DNA from: Marinomonas profundimaris
Lineage (GTDB): Bacteria > Pseudomonadota > Gammaproteobacteria > Pseudomonadales > Marinomonadaceae
Length of the DNA: 64,000 nt
Direction: 5' to 3'
Assembly: GCF_000508165.1 (NCBI RefSeq)
Contig: NZ_AYOZ01000001.1
Coordinates: forward strand, 405,042 to 469,041
The notes beneath the pieces were generated by a model. That model did not search any database and was not told where the DNA came from. It saw nothing but the letters and a program-made list of their open reading frames with translations. The translations under genes and the position numbers were made by a program. Shown here piece after piece: positions 52,569-62,001 of this stretch (positions are counted from its first letter, which is position 1; each line of letters opens with the position of its first letter).

Positions 52569-54104
52569 TTGAAATTCCTCTTGAATGACAAGCTCATCGA
52601 CGACAACACGCTCCCTAGCGACTTTACAGCATTACGATACTTACGTGAAAAGCGTGGTTTAACAGGAACAAAAGAAGGCTGTGCGTCTGGTGATTGTGGT
52701 GCATGCACGCTCTTAGTTGGCGCATTAGAAGGCGGCGAACTTAACTATTCGACTTTTAACTCTTGCATAACGCCGGTTCAATCTCTTGCTGGTAAGCACG
52801 TTGTCTCTGTCGAATATTTATCTGAATTTTGGGGGAAGGCGAGCGGTGAATTGCATCCTGCTCAACAAGCCATGGTGGAGCATCACGGTTCTCAATGTGG
52901 TTTTTGCACACCAGGCATTGTGTTGTCTCTCGCTGGGCTTTATGAAAACAGTCAATCTTCTGCTCAAGCCATAGACCGCGAGTCGGTGTGCGATGCCATT
53001 TCTGGTAACTTGTGTCGTTGTACGGGTTATCGCCCGATTATCGACGCGGGGTTGGATATGGTGAGAACCGCTGAAGGCAATCAGTTTGTCGAGTTCATGA
53101 GCAAAAATGACAGCATCAAGTCTCAATTGTCGGCTTTAAAAGAAACAGATTGTTTTGAATCGCAGAATCACGCCTCTTATTTACAGCCAACTACATTAGC
53201 GGAGTTGCTGGACGCCAAAATGGCTCATACGGACGGCGTGATGATCGCTGGCGGTACGGATTTGATGCTGGAAAACACTCAGCGCTTTCATGATTTTGGT
53301 ACTTTGATCGATGTGTCGCATGTTGCTGAATTAAAACAGATCCAAGACAATGGCAGCGCGCTAACCTTGGGCGCGTCTGTGACTTACAGCGAATTAGAAA
53401 ACTTCAGCAAAACACGCTACCCACATATTTATAACTTGCTAAGCCGCATTGCATCTCGACAAATTCGTAACCGTGGCACCATTGGCGGCAACGTCGCTAA
53501 TGCTTCACCGATTGCTGATATGCCGCCTTTATTGTTGGCGTTTGATGCAGATATGCAATTGGTCAAAACCGATGGCAGCAAACGCGTCGTGAACATTAAC
53601 GACTTCTATCAAGGCTACAAAACCACTCTACTAGCAAAAGACGAGTTGATCGAATCCTTCTCGATTGATTTGATAAAGCTCGATGCCTTCCATCGTTTTT
53701 ATAAAGTCTCAAAACGTATGGAAGACGATATTTCAAGTGTGATGCTGGCCGTACGCTTTGAATTGAGTGATGACAAAATCAGTGACGTTCGATTGGCGTT
53801 TGGCGGCATGGCCGCTACACCGATTCGCGCGGTAACAGCAGAGCCGTCTTTTGTCGGCAAAAACATTAACGATGAACAAGCGTTAACGCAGGCCATCGAA
53901 AACCTAAGAAACGAATTAACACCATTGAGCGACATGCGAGCCAGCTCGGCTTATCGACTCGACATGGCGTGTAACTTGGTCAAAAAAGCGTGGTTAGAAT
54001 TAAACGGCACGCAGGTTCCGGCTTTCTCAGGCCATGCGTTGTCGGAATCCGCTTTGTCTTTGGGGCATGAGATTACAGCGCACAAAGGAGCAACGCATGC
54101 GTAA
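52569..54104 (+). CDS. xdhA: Xanthine dehydrogenase small subunit
   Basis: 511 residues from the TTG at 52569: AAGGAG at 52556-52561 is correctly spaced for it, while an ATG at 52554 overlaps that site and has none of its own. N-terminal 2Fe-2S domain ('GCASGDCGACTLL'), second 2Fe-2S domain ('QCGFCTPGIVLSL', 'CDAISGNLCRCTGYRPI'), and an FAD domain ('MIAGGTDLML', 'RNRGTIGGNVANASPIAD'). Transfers electrons from the molybdenum site to NAD+. Overlaps xdhB by 8 bases. Confidence 0.94.
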   Translation: MKFLLNDKLIDDNTLPSDFTALRYLREKRGLTGTKEGCASGDCGACTLLVGALEGGELNYSTFNSCITPVQSLAGKHVVSVEYLSEFWGKASGELHPAQQAMVEHHGSQCGFCTPGIVLSLAGLYENSQSSAQAIDRESVCDAISGNLCRCTGYRPIIDAGLDMVRTAEGNQFVEFMSKNDSIKSQLSALKETDCFESQNHASYLQPTTLAELLDAKMAHTDGVMIAGGTDLMLENTQRFHDFGTLIDVSHVAELKQIQDNGSALTLGASVTYSELENFSKTRYPHIYNLLSRIASRQIRNRGTIGGNVANASPIADMPPLLLAFDADMQLVKTDGSKRVVNINDFYQGYKTTLLAKDELIESFSIDLIKLDAFHRFYKVSKRMEDDISSVMLAVRFELSDDKISDVRLAFGGMAATPIRAVTAEPSFVGKNINDEQALTQAIENLRNELTPLSDMRASSAYRLDMACNLVKKAWLELNGTQVPAFSGHALSESALSLGHEITAHKGATHA

Positions 54105-56463
54105 GTTACCGAATGATCTAGTTACTGGTTTTCAATCAGGTAAGTTGCCGATGCATGAATCCGCCGTCAAGCATGTAACAGGGCAAGCGGTCTACATCGA
54201 TGACATGCCTGAATGGCCAAATGAATTGCATGTGGCGACAGGCAAATCCACCGAAGCGCACGCGGACATTGTCAGCATTAATCTCGATAAAGTACGTGCG
54301 TACCCTGGCGTGGTCGACGTGATCGTACAATCCGATATTCCTGGCGAAGTGGATGTGTCGCCAGTATTGAGTGGCGATTTATTGTTGGCTGGGGATTTTG
54401 TCCATTTCATCGGGCAGTCTATTTTTGCGGTAGCGGCGACCAGTTTACGTGCTGCAAAGCAAGCGGTTGAGTTGGCAGAAATCGTCTACAAACCCAGAAT
54501 AAGCACCTTGCATCCGAAAGAATCGCTAGAGCGACAAGAGTTTGTATTACCAACCCACACGATTCAATGTGGCGACGCAAAAGCGGCGATGGCAACCGCG
54601 CCTCATAAGATCAAATCGGACATTTACATCAAAGGTCAAGAACACTTTTATTTAGAAGGCCAAATCAGTGTCGCGGTGCCAAATGAAGACGGTGGCGTTT
54701 TGGTTTACGCTTCGTCTCAGCATCCAGCGGAAGTACAAAAGCTGGTCGCTAAAGTCCTCGGTTTGTCCGTAGCGCAAGTCTTGGTTGAAGTTCGACGCAT
54801 GGGCGGCGGCTTTGGCGGTAAAGAATCTCAAGCGGCGGTATTAGGTTGCATGGCGGCAGTGTTGGCGATTCGTAATCGTTGCCCCGTTAAGTACCGTATG
54901 CCTCGCCAAGATGACATGGTGCAAACCGGTAAACGTCACGATTTTTGGAACCGCTACGAAGTCGGTTTCTCAAATGAAGGGGAAATCCTCAGCGCCGAAT
55001 ACGACATGGTCGGTAAATGCGGTTGTACGGCGGATTTGTCCGATGGCGTGGTCGACCGCGCCATGTTCCATGCAGACAACGCCTATCACTTACCGAACGC
55101 GCGCATCAGCGGTTATCGAGGAAAAACCCATACGGTATCGAATACCGCATTCCGTGGTTTTGGCGGACCAAAAGGGGTTTTATTGGCCGAAGCCGTCATC
55201 GAAGAAATTGCCTGTACGGTCGGCAAAGACGCGCTCGATGTTCGTAAATTGAATTGTTATCAAGAAGGCAAAACAAAAACGCCTTACGGACAAGACGTTG
55301 AAGAAAATGTGTTATTGACCTTGATCGAAGCGTTGGAAATTAGCTCAGACTACCGAGCGCGTCGTGAAGCGATTCGTGTTTTCAACAAACAAAGCCCTTT
55401 CCTTAAAAAAGGCTTGGCACTGACGCCGGTTAAATTTGGTATTTCGTTCACCTCAAAACACCTAAACCAAGGTGGCGCGTTGGTCCATGTTTACACCGAT
55501 GGCAGTGTTCACATTAGTCACGGCGGAACGGAAATGGGCCAAGGCTTGTACACCAAAGTCGCGCAAATTGTCGCTAAGACGTTTGGAATCGATTATCAAC
55601 GTGTCAATGTCAGCTCGACTCGAACGGACAAAGTGCCAAACGCCTCGCCAACGGCTGCATCCGCAGGAACAGATTTAAACGGCATGGCGGCCTTGGACGC
55701 GGTTGAGACGATAAAAGAGCGCTTGCAAGAATTCGCCATGGAGCATTTTGCTATTAAAGCGGATGAGTTTGCTATTAGTGACGATAAAGTAATTTTGGGA
55801 AGCGAGACTATGAGCTTCCCTGAATTCATCAAGTTGGCTTATATGAATCGCGTGTCGTTGTCGTCAACAGGGTTCTACAAAACACCGAAAATTGGTTACG
55901 ACAGAAAAGCCGCGAAAGGTCGACCCTTCTTGTATTTTTCCAATGGCGCAGCGGTGTCGGAAGTGATAGTTGATACGTTCACGGGCGAATACAAGGTGAC
56001 GCAAGTCGACATTTTGCACGACGTAGGTGATTCCATAAATGCCGACATCGACATTGGTCAGATCGAAGGTGCGTTTGTACAAGGCATGGGTTGGCTGACA
56101 ACGGAAGAACTCAGTTGGGATGAAAAAGGGCGTATTACGACCAATAGTCCTGCGAACTACAAAATCCCGACCTCGGCCGATGTACCAGAAAAATTTAATG
56201 TAAAACTGTTCGACCGTGCCAACAGTGAAGAATCGGTTTATCGTTCTAAAGCCGTAGGCGAACCGCCATTGATGCTCGGTATTTCTGTTTGGTGTGCGCT
56301 AAAAGACGCCTGTGCGTCAGTGTGTGATCATCAATTTTCGCCACCGTTGGCCGTGCCAGCGACACCCGAAGCGGTGTTTTATGGTATGCAAGCGGCAGAA
56401 GCGTTTCATTCAGAAAACCAGTCGAATCAGAAGGCTGAGAAAACTCCGGTGGCCGGCTTATGA
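54097..56463 (+). CDS. xdhB: Xanthine dehydrogenase large (molybdopterin) subunit
   Basis: 788 residues from the ATG at 54097 (AAAGGAG upstream). Molybdopterin-binding motifs: 'RRMGGGFGGKESQ', 'TAFRGFGGPKGVLLAE', 'HGGTEMGQGLYTKVAQI' and 'SKAVGEPPLMLGISV', the last holding the catalytic Glu. Oxidises hypoxanthine to xanthine to urate in the cytoplasm. Together with XdhA forms the heterotetramer; XdhC, 4 bases overlapping downstream, inserts the sulfurated cofactor. Confidence 0.95.
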   Translation: MRKLPNDLVTGFQSGKLPMHESAVKHVTGQAVYIDDMPEWPNELHVATGKSTEAHADIVSINLDKVRAYPGVVDVIVQSDIPGEVDVSPVLSGDLLLAGDFVHFIGQSIFAVAATSLRAAKQAVELAEIVYKPRISTLHPKESLERQEFVLPTHTIQCGDAKAAMATAPHKIKSDIYIKGQEHFYLEGQISVAVPNEDGGVLVYASSQHPAEVQKLVAKVLGLSVAQVLVEVRRMGGGFGGKESQAAVLGCMAAVLAIRNRCPVKYRMPRQDDMVQTGKRHDFWNRYEVGFSNEGEILSAEYDMVGKCGCTADLSDGVVDRAMFHADNAYHLPNARISGYRGKTHTVSNTAFRGFGGPKGVLLAEAVIEEIACTVGKDALDVRKLNCYQEGKTKTPYGQDVEENVLLTLIEALEISSDYRARREAIRVFNKQSPFLKKGLALTPVKFGISFTSKHLNQGGALVHVYTDGSVHISHGGTEMGQGLYTKVAQIVAKTFGIDYQRVNVSSTRTDKVPNASPTAASAGTDLNGMAALDAVETIKERLQEFAMEHFAIKADEFAISDDKVILGSETMSFPEFIKLAYMNRVSLSSTGFYKTPKIGYDRKAAKGRPFLYFSNGAAVSEVIVDTFTGEYKVTQVDILHDVGDSINADIDIGQIEGAFVQGMGWLTTEELSWDEKGRITTNSPANYKIPTSADVPEKFNVKLFDRANSEESVYRSKAVGEPPLMLGISVWCALKDACASVCDHQFSPPLAVPATPEAVFYGMQAAEAFHSENQSNQKAEKTPVAGL

Positions 56464-57320
56464 TGTCTTCCATGGGGTGGATTCAAGCCTTGGCGGAAGT
56501 GGAAAAAACCGGACAAGCGTGGGTGATCGCGACCGTAATTGGCACACAAGGCTCCGCACCGAGGGAATCATCCAGTAAAATGATCATCACCGCAGATCAC
56601 AGCTTTGATACGATCGGCGGCGGACAGCTGGAATACGCTGTTTGCCAAAAAGCCCGTGACATGTTGAATGGCGACCATACTGGCGCTTCTCATGTATTGG
56701 AAAACTTTCCGCTCGCTGCCAAAACCAACCAATGTTGTGGCGGCACCGTGAGTGTGTTGTTGGAATACTTTCCAGAACCCGCGACTAAAATTACCATCTT
56801 TGGCATGGGACATGTGGCGACCACCTTGGTAAATGTATTGGGAAACATGCAGGCGAAAATTTCATGGGTCGATAGCCGGGAAAACCTTGCTCAAGACCAC
56901 AACATCAAAGGCTTACCGAGCAACGTCACGCCGTTTCTTTATAAATCCATGCTCGATCACATCGACCACATGAGTCATAACGAAATCACCTTGGTCATGA
57001 CCCATGATCACGCGTTGGACTATCAGCTGGTGGAAGCTTTGTTGGATAGAAAAGACTGCCGATTCATCGGCTTAATCGGCTCGAAAACCAAAGCACTACG
57101 CTTCAAAAAACGCCTCGTCAGCGCCTCGTTTAGCCCAGCAGAAATTGAATCAGTGCATTGCCCTGTTGGACTGCCAGATGTTGCAGGCAAAAAACCGTTT
57201 GAAATCGCCATCTCAATCGCCGCGCAAATTATTCAACTGACTCAGCAAAGTGTAATGACAGAGAAAAAAGGTAGCGGATTAACGTGGAAAGAAATCAACA
57301 GCGCCTTGTGTAAAGTGTAA
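56460..57320 (+). CDS. xdhC: Xanthine dehydrogenase accessory protein
   Basis: 286 residues. N-terminal XdhC domain with 'WVIATVIGTQGSAPRESSSK', 'IGGGQLEYAV' and the Cys pair in 'NQCCGGTVSVLLEYF', then a Rossmann half ('ITIFGMGHVATTLVNVLG', 'FIGLIGSKTKALRFKKRL', 'PVGLPDVAGKKPFEIAISIAAQI'). Binds and protects molybdenum cofactor and delivers it to XdhB. ATGA overlap with xdhB; ends the xdhABC operon before a strong terminator. Confidence 0.94.
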   Translation: MMSSMGWIQALAEVEKTGQAWVIATVIGTQGSAPRESSSKMIITADHSFDTIGGGQLEYAVCQKARDMLNGDHTGASHVLENFPLAAKTNQCCGGTVSVLLEYFPEPATKITIFGMGHVATTLVNVLGNMQAKISWVDSRENLAQDHNIKGLPSNVTPFLYKSMLDHIDHMSHNEITLVMTHDHALDYQLVEALLDRKDCRFIGLIGSKTKALRFKKRLVSASFSPAEIESVHCPVGLPDVAGKKPFEIAISIAAQIIQLTQQSVMTEKKGSGLTWKEINSALCKV

Positions 57321-57325
57321 ATGAT

Positions 57326-57362
57326 AAAGGGGGCTGGGTGGGAAAGTATCGCAGCCCCTTTT
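57326..57362. terminator. Bidirectional terminator after xdhC
   Basis: aaagggggctg (57326-57336) pairs with cagcccctttt (57352-57362) with one bulged G; T-rich on both strands. Shared by xdhABC and the leftward lipoprotein gene. Confidence 0.82.
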
Positions 57363-57382
57363 ATTTGATTTCAGCTGAAAGG

Positions 57383-59098
57383 TTAGGTGTCGGCAATACA
57401 CTCTTTACTAAGGTTTGCTGTGCCACCAAGGATTCCTTTTATTGTTATGGTTTGACTACCAGCAGCGGAGAACATTCCACCTAAACTAATGTCATTTTTA
57501 TTAATGGTGAACGAGGTATCTGTGTCGGCAAGGGTGATATTGGTAACTTGTTCTACCTTGTTGTTCAGGTCTATCAGTTTGAGCTGATAGCTTTTTGAAC
57601 CCTCCCCGTTAAACACCGTACATTCAGAGGCAAAGTCTTCGTTGGTTATTTTGTTATTGGCCAAAACAGGGATGCTTTTGACTTTAACTTTTCCATTCAC
57701 GCCGTAATTTACAATGAAGCTGCCAGAACCTTTAGCAAAGGCTTTTGCGTCGTCCGTGGCAGTGGGGCTAAGCTGATAGCATGACGCGCCTTTGGAGTCG
57801 CTAAGCAGAGATAGATCAACAGCGAGAGCATCGGTAGACGTGAAAGTGGCCTGTATAATGTCGATATTGTTCGTGTATTTGATGCACAAGTCACTTGTTG
57901 GGTTTGCTTGGTCAATAAAGTGGGTTTCTTTTTGGCTTTGAAGGGAGGTGAGCGTTATGCCTGCTTTAGCCTCAACTAGGCTTTGTTGTGCCTTGATTAA
58001 CCCTTGTGTGATGTTTTGCAGGTTTTCAGTTTCGAAGCTGTTTGGGTTTTTTAATAGGGCTTCTATTTCTTCTGCTGAAGGGTAAAGTGCTTTTCGTGCT
58101 GTCCATTGTGACGTGTCGCCACCTTTGACAATATTTAATCTAAGCCAGGTTTTGTCTTTATAGATTCCTATCGGTGCTCCTTGTTTATTGATTGTCGTAA
58201 GTCCTGCTTTTGTGACTTTTAAACCCTCATCTTTAAATTCTTTTAGGCTGGATCTATCGGGGGTGTCGGTAAAAGCACGGTTTAATGTCGTTGGAATTAA
58301 CATGAAGAAATCAGGTATGAGTCCCGGTAGATTGGACCAGTCGTTACTGAAATAGTCATAGCAGGTGCCGACACTACAGCCTTCTTGTTTAACGATGATG
58401 AATTGCCCGCTTTTTAGTGGCAGTACATTAGAATGATTGCTTGAAACGTAGTCTGCGTTGCCTGCCACAAAGTCTACATCTAGGTTCATTACCAAATCAT
58501 TTTCATTGGCGAGCAGCAGTGTGTTGGCAATTTCTTTTGCGACTTTTATCTCTCCTAATGTCACAGGGTTAGATAGGGAGAAGCTTTCAGCGGCTGAGGC
58601 GATAAATTCCAACATGGCTGAACTTTGGTCACTCTCATCAAGGTCATACTCATAAACTTTGATGTTCATAGTGAGCAGATCGCTTTCCATTTTTTTAGGC
58701 CCATACAGCGCCTTATTGAAAAAAGGTGCTTTGATACCGTCGGCCATATTTTCATAAGGACCTAGGATTTTAGTCGTGGTATCCGTTTCTCTGTTGCCTG
58801 TGACCGCTTCCGTAAACTCAACAACAAAAATGACTTCGTTGATTCCCCACCAATCAGATAAGTATTTAAGATAACTGTCGGTTAAATAAATGGCGTAAGC
58901 GTCATCGCCACTGGTTGAACCATCTTCTTCGGTTTTGAATATGGTGTATTTATCATCGATAAGTTCTGCGCTATTCACGAGAGGGGATTCTAAATTCCCT
59001 TTTTGATCAACGGACCGAATGCTGATGGTGCCCATTGGATTGCTGGTGCATGCAGTGAGTAAAAAACTGACGAGTAATAAAGTGATTAGTTTCATCAT
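57383..59098 (-). CDS. Large lipoprotein of unknown function
   Basis: 571 residues. N-terminal signal with lipobox 'SFLLTAC' (Cys 17), so membrane-anchored on the outer or periplasmic face. Asp at +2 is absent, favouring the outer membrane. The body is polar with regions like 'DAYAIYLTDSYLKYLSDWWG', 'GCSVGTCYDYFSNDWSNLP', a helical stretch around 'TQGLIKAQQSLVEAKAGIT', and beta-rich C-terminal repeats with two more Cys. No family recognised. Stand-alone leftward gene, convergent with xdhC. Confidence 0.75.
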   Translation of the reverse strand: MMKLITLLLVSFLLTACTSNPMGTISIRSVDQKGNLESPLVNSAELIDDKYTIFKTEEDGSTSGDDAYAIYLTDSYLKYLSDWWGINEVIFVVEFTEAVTGNRETDTTTKILGPYENMADGIKAPFFNKALYGPKKMESDLLTMNIKVYEYDLDESDQSSAMLEFIASAAESFSLSNPVTLGEIKVAKEIANTLLLANENDLVMNLDVDFVAGNADYVSSNHSNVLPLKSGQFIIVKQEGCSVGTCYDYFSNDWSNLPGLIPDFFMLIPTTLNRAFTDTPDRSSLKEFKDEGLKVTKAGLTTINKQGAPIGIYKDKTWLRLNIVKGGDTSQWTARKALYPSAEEIEALLKNPNSFETENLQNITQGLIKAQQSLVEAKAGITLTSLQSQKETHFIDQANPTSDLCIKYTNNIDIIQATFTSTDALAVDLSLLSDSKGASCYQLSPTATDDAKAFAKGSGSFIVNYGVNGKVKVKSIPVLANNKITNEDFASECTVFNGEGSKSYQLKLIDLNNKVEQVTNITLADTDTSFTINKNDISLGGMFSAAGSQTITIKGILGGTANLSKECIADT

Positions 59099-59427
59099 TA
59101 TTTCCTAGTCTCAATGATCGTTGTTTTTTTTAGTAAGAGGGCTCCAATAAATGTAGTTCGCCCTGTATAAAAAACAAATAGTTTTGTGCGGGTGTAATAG
59201 AAAGTAATCCTGTTTTATGGGATCAGTTTGAAATAGCGGGGTTAGTTGAGCGTTGATTTATGAGTGTTTTACCATTCCTGAAACCTTTAATGAGATGTAG
59301 GGCTGTTTTTGGGTGTTGTAAATTATTGAAAAAATGACATTCCTTTTCGTTACATTCTTACGTAAAAAGCCGTCTAACTCGTCGGTATGTCATTTTTCAA
59401 TGTTAGCCTATTTGATGGTGAATCATG
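59099..59427. other. Non-coding interval with a long-looped inverted repeat
   Basis: 329 bases without a gene between two leftward genes. ttgaaaaaatgacat (59326-59340) and atgtcatttttcaa (59387-59400) are inverted copies with one base missing, around a 46-base spacer. It could be a terminator-like fold for the nuclease-type gene or ends of a tiny mobile element. The lipoprotein promoter must also lie here. Confidence 0.45.
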
Positions 59428-61272
59428 TCAGACGTTTTTTGCAATTAAGTCCGCCTTTAATAAACCGCCTTTCGTAAACAGTTTTGCTGAAAATTTTGGA
59501 TTTCTTCTTGATTTGAAGGCATCCAATATTTGCTTCAATCCTGCGGCTTCAAGCAAGGATATATTTATTTCTGTATCCATTTCAGCGGACTCTACAAAAT
59601 CATTTGAAAATGACGGTGCAATGATGAGCACTTGAGCAACGCGCTTGCCCGAAGACTCACAGCGATTCACGTAGGCTTTGACTTGGCGAGAGGTGGTGGA
59701 GTATTTGGCAAAGTCACCATTCTTACAGGTTTTTGCTTCGCCAATAATTACATCGTCTTCGCTTAAGGACAAAATAATGTCTGCTTTATCTTTTGCCGTA
59801 TTAATCGAGCGCCTTAGATCTTCATCTACTTCAAGGCCAAGCTGTTCAAAGATTGCTTTCGTTACTTCTTCAAACTTAATGCCTATGTCTGATTCGGCGA
59901 TTTCTATGCCTTCATGTTTTAAGCCAGCCAAATCTCGTTTGGCGAGTAAAGCGTAATTTTCTATTAACTTGTCTGTCGCATCTGCAAAGCTTTCGAGAAT
60001 GATTAAGCGAGGGTTGCCACGTTTACTCAGTCCCATACTGTCTCGAACTAATTTAATGTCTTCGTTGGAGAGCATATAAAGAATGTCATGAGGCGTGATG
60101 CTTAACGCTCGAAGCTTGTCGACATCGAGCTCTTCATTGTCTTCAATTTCGAAGTCTTTATGTAAAACCGAGGTTAATGTCGAAAAATGAGTTTTTAAGG
60201 TTGAGAAAAGTTCTTTAAAACCGGTTGCGCTGAGTGCATTGAATTCGTTCTCCGCAGAGGAGTTAAGGGATGAAATAATGAGTTCTGTTCTTTCATCCAG
60301 TGTTGTTCCAATTTTTTCTAGACCTAAATCTAAATCTGAAATAAGCGCTTTCAAACGTTCTTTTCTGTCATTTATATTGGCGTCAGGGTTGCTAATATCT
60401 TGCTGTAACATTTCGGTTATAGGCAGCCCCATCTTGATGATTTCTTCAATTTTATCTGTGCGTTCAACGCCTCGAATTCGTTTGCCGTGAGCTTTTAAAA
60501 TGTTTGATAATTCTGAATCGCTTAACGTTCGCAAAATGCGCAGTAGGTGCTTATCGGCAAGCTCTTTTCCTTGCATCCTGTTGAGCATTGTGACGATTTC
60601 ATCTGCAACGTAAACGGTAAGGTTTTTACGGCTTACAAAAACAAGTCCAACTTCTCGTAATGTATTGAGGCAGTCTTGGATGCCTGTTTGAGGGATAGCA
60701 TTGACTAAGTGTTGAACGGCTGATTTTTGATCAGCGGTTATGTCTAGTTTGTGTGCTAAAACATTTAAAATGCTTCGTTCATCGTCTGTGATTTTGGCTT
60801 CTCGGTTATTCTTCTCGTCGTTGAGATAGGCTTCTTTGAGACAAGCGTGGTAAATTTCTAGACGTTTCGCTTCATTAAATGTTTCTCCATCTAACGTCCC
60901 ATTTATTAATGCGTTTATTTCTTGGGCTTTAGAGTCAATAGCAGTCCATTCTTTTGTATAGAGCGCTTCAATCCATGAAAGGCGAGCAATGCAATTACCA
61001 TCTCGACTGACAATATTGATTAGTAATGAGGCTTGCGCGCCCAACATTGCGAGCTGTTCTTTAACGCTTTTTTCGAAGTAAGGCAAAACAAGTTCGAAAA
61101 GTTGAATAATCTCGCCACTGGACGCATTTTTTATTTGCCCGTCAAGATTATTGATTCGTTTTGCCAGTTCTTTGTCGTGAATAATGGCTTCACTACAAAT
61201 TCGGTCTAGGAAGTTAATGAACTTAGACTTTTCGACTTGATTCACGGTAGATAAGATATTTGATAGCTTCAC
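59428..61272 (-). CDS. Putative PD-(D/E)XK nuclease with SAP-like modules
   Basis: 614 residues, soluble. The last ~150 carry a PD-(D/E)XK pattern: an acidic helix 'IKFEEVTKAIFEQLGL', then 'DKADIILSLSEDDVIIGEAKT' (Asp ... Glu-x-Lys), and 'SRQVKAYVNRC' as the following helix with Gln. Two helix-turn segments resemble SAP DNA-binding motifs ('LSNILKAHGKRIRGVERTDK' near 255-275 and 'LVRDSMGLSKRGNPRLIILE' near 420-440). The remainder is helical with no known domain. It may be a single-gene DNA-targeting defence protein; no partner methylase is near. In the accessory segment beside toxin-antitoxin and KAP genes. Function inferred. Confidence 0.72.
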   Translation of the reverse strand: MKLSNILSTVNQVEKSKFINFLDRICSEAIIHDKELAKRINNLDGQIKNASSGEIIQLFELVLPYFEKSVKEQLAMLGAQASLLINIVSRDGNCIARLSWIEALYTKEWTAIDSKAQEINALINGTLDGETFNEAKRLEIYHACLKEAYLNDEKNNREAKITDDERSILNVLAHKLDITADQKSAVQHLVNAIPQTGIQDCLNTLREVGLVFVSRKNLTVYVADEIVTMLNRMQGKELADKHLLRILRTLSDSELSNILKAHGKRIRGVERTDKIEEIIKMGLPITEMLQQDISNPDANINDRKERLKALISDLDLGLEKIGTTLDERTELIISSLNSSAENEFNALSATGFKELFSTLKTHFSTLTSVLHKDFEIEDNEELDVDKLRALSITPHDILYMLSNEDIKLVRDSMGLSKRGNPRLIILESFADATDKLIENYALLAKRDLAGLKHEGIEIAESDIGIKFEEVTKAIFEQLGLEVDEDLRRSINTAKDKADIILSLSEDDVIIGEAKTCKNGDFAKYSTTSRQVKAYVNRCESSGKRVAQVLIIAPSFSNDFVESAEMDTEINISLLEAAGLKQILDAFKSRRNPKFSAKLFTKGGLLKADLIAKNV

Positions 61273-61416
61273 CTTTAAATCCTTTTTCCATGGTTTTCTT
61301 CGAAGTTACCATCAAAATTTAGACAACGTATTGAAAATAAGCCAATTGAAATAGGGTTAAGTCGCGTGGTTGTGCGTTTTTCGCTTATCATTAGCTTCAA
61401 CGAAAGGAGCCAAATA

Positions 61417-61794
61417 ATGACCTATGATGAGTTCAATCAATTTTGTGGTGCGTTGCCCGCGACGACGTCAGTTGTTCAATGGGGAGGCGCTCAGGTTTGG
61501 AAGGTGGGCAGTAAGGTGTTTGCGGTCGGCGGTTGGAGCAAAGATAATTTGCCCGCGTTTACGTTTAAAACGTCGCCGCTAAACTACGATTTTTTAAGCA
61601 ATAAAGAGGGTTATCGACCCGCGCCTTATCTGGCGTCACGTGGTATGAAGTGGATTCAGCAATTTGCTGGTTCGAAAGAGTTGGATGAAGAGTTAACGTA
61701 TTATTTTCAAGAATCCTATCGCATTGTGTCGCTGGGGTTGACGAAGAAAAAACAAAAGGAATTGGGATTGAATCAGAATTTGTCAGCAGAATAG
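61417..61794 (+). CDS. MmcQ/YjbR family protein
   Basis: 125 residues from the ATG at 61417 (AAAGGAGCC upstream); an extended frame to 61366 is not needed. 'MTYDEFNQFCGALPATTSVVQW', 'VWKVGSKVFAVGGW', 'AFTFKTSPLNYDFL' and 'PAPYLASRGMKWIQ' are typical MmcQ/YjbR blocks, a CyaY-like small fold sometimes called DNA-binding. Cellular role unknown. Divergent from the nuclease-type gene. Confidence 0.88.
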   Translation: MTYDEFNQFCGALPATTSVVQWGGAQVWKVGSKVFAVGGWSKDNLPAFTFKTSPLNYDFLSNKEGYRPAPYLASRGMKWIQQFAGSKELDEELTYYFQESYRIVSLGLTKKKQKELGLNQNLSAE

Positions 61795-61939
61795 TGTTTT
61801 GCCTATCCTTTTAAAAAGAGAAAAACCGTAATAAATCCTTGTTTATTAAAGAGAAATCATTAAAACCTGCGGCACGTTCCTTATCCTTGCTCCCAGAAAC
61901 TCTCCTGCAAAAAGCGAGGTTTTTGGACGTTGTTGAGTT

Positions 61940-61968
61940 TTGATGTTTTAGCGTTATAGCGCTACAAT
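61940..61968 (+). promoter_or_regulatory. Promoter and operator of the RHH/RelE pair
   Basis: TTGATG (61940-61945) and TACAAT (61963-61968) with a 17-base spacer. The spacer holds a near-palindrome (tagcgttatagcgcta, 61949-61964) that would suit an antitoxin operator. Confidence 0.55.
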
Positions 61969-62001
61969 GTTAGAACTCCAAAAGAATCGTCGAGGTGTAA
62001 A

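Noticed and set aside
61971..61980. GTTAGAA as a cassette core before the RHH/RelE pair
   Set aside because: It overlaps the end of the promoter, lacks a palindrome around it, and its last base breaks the consensus.
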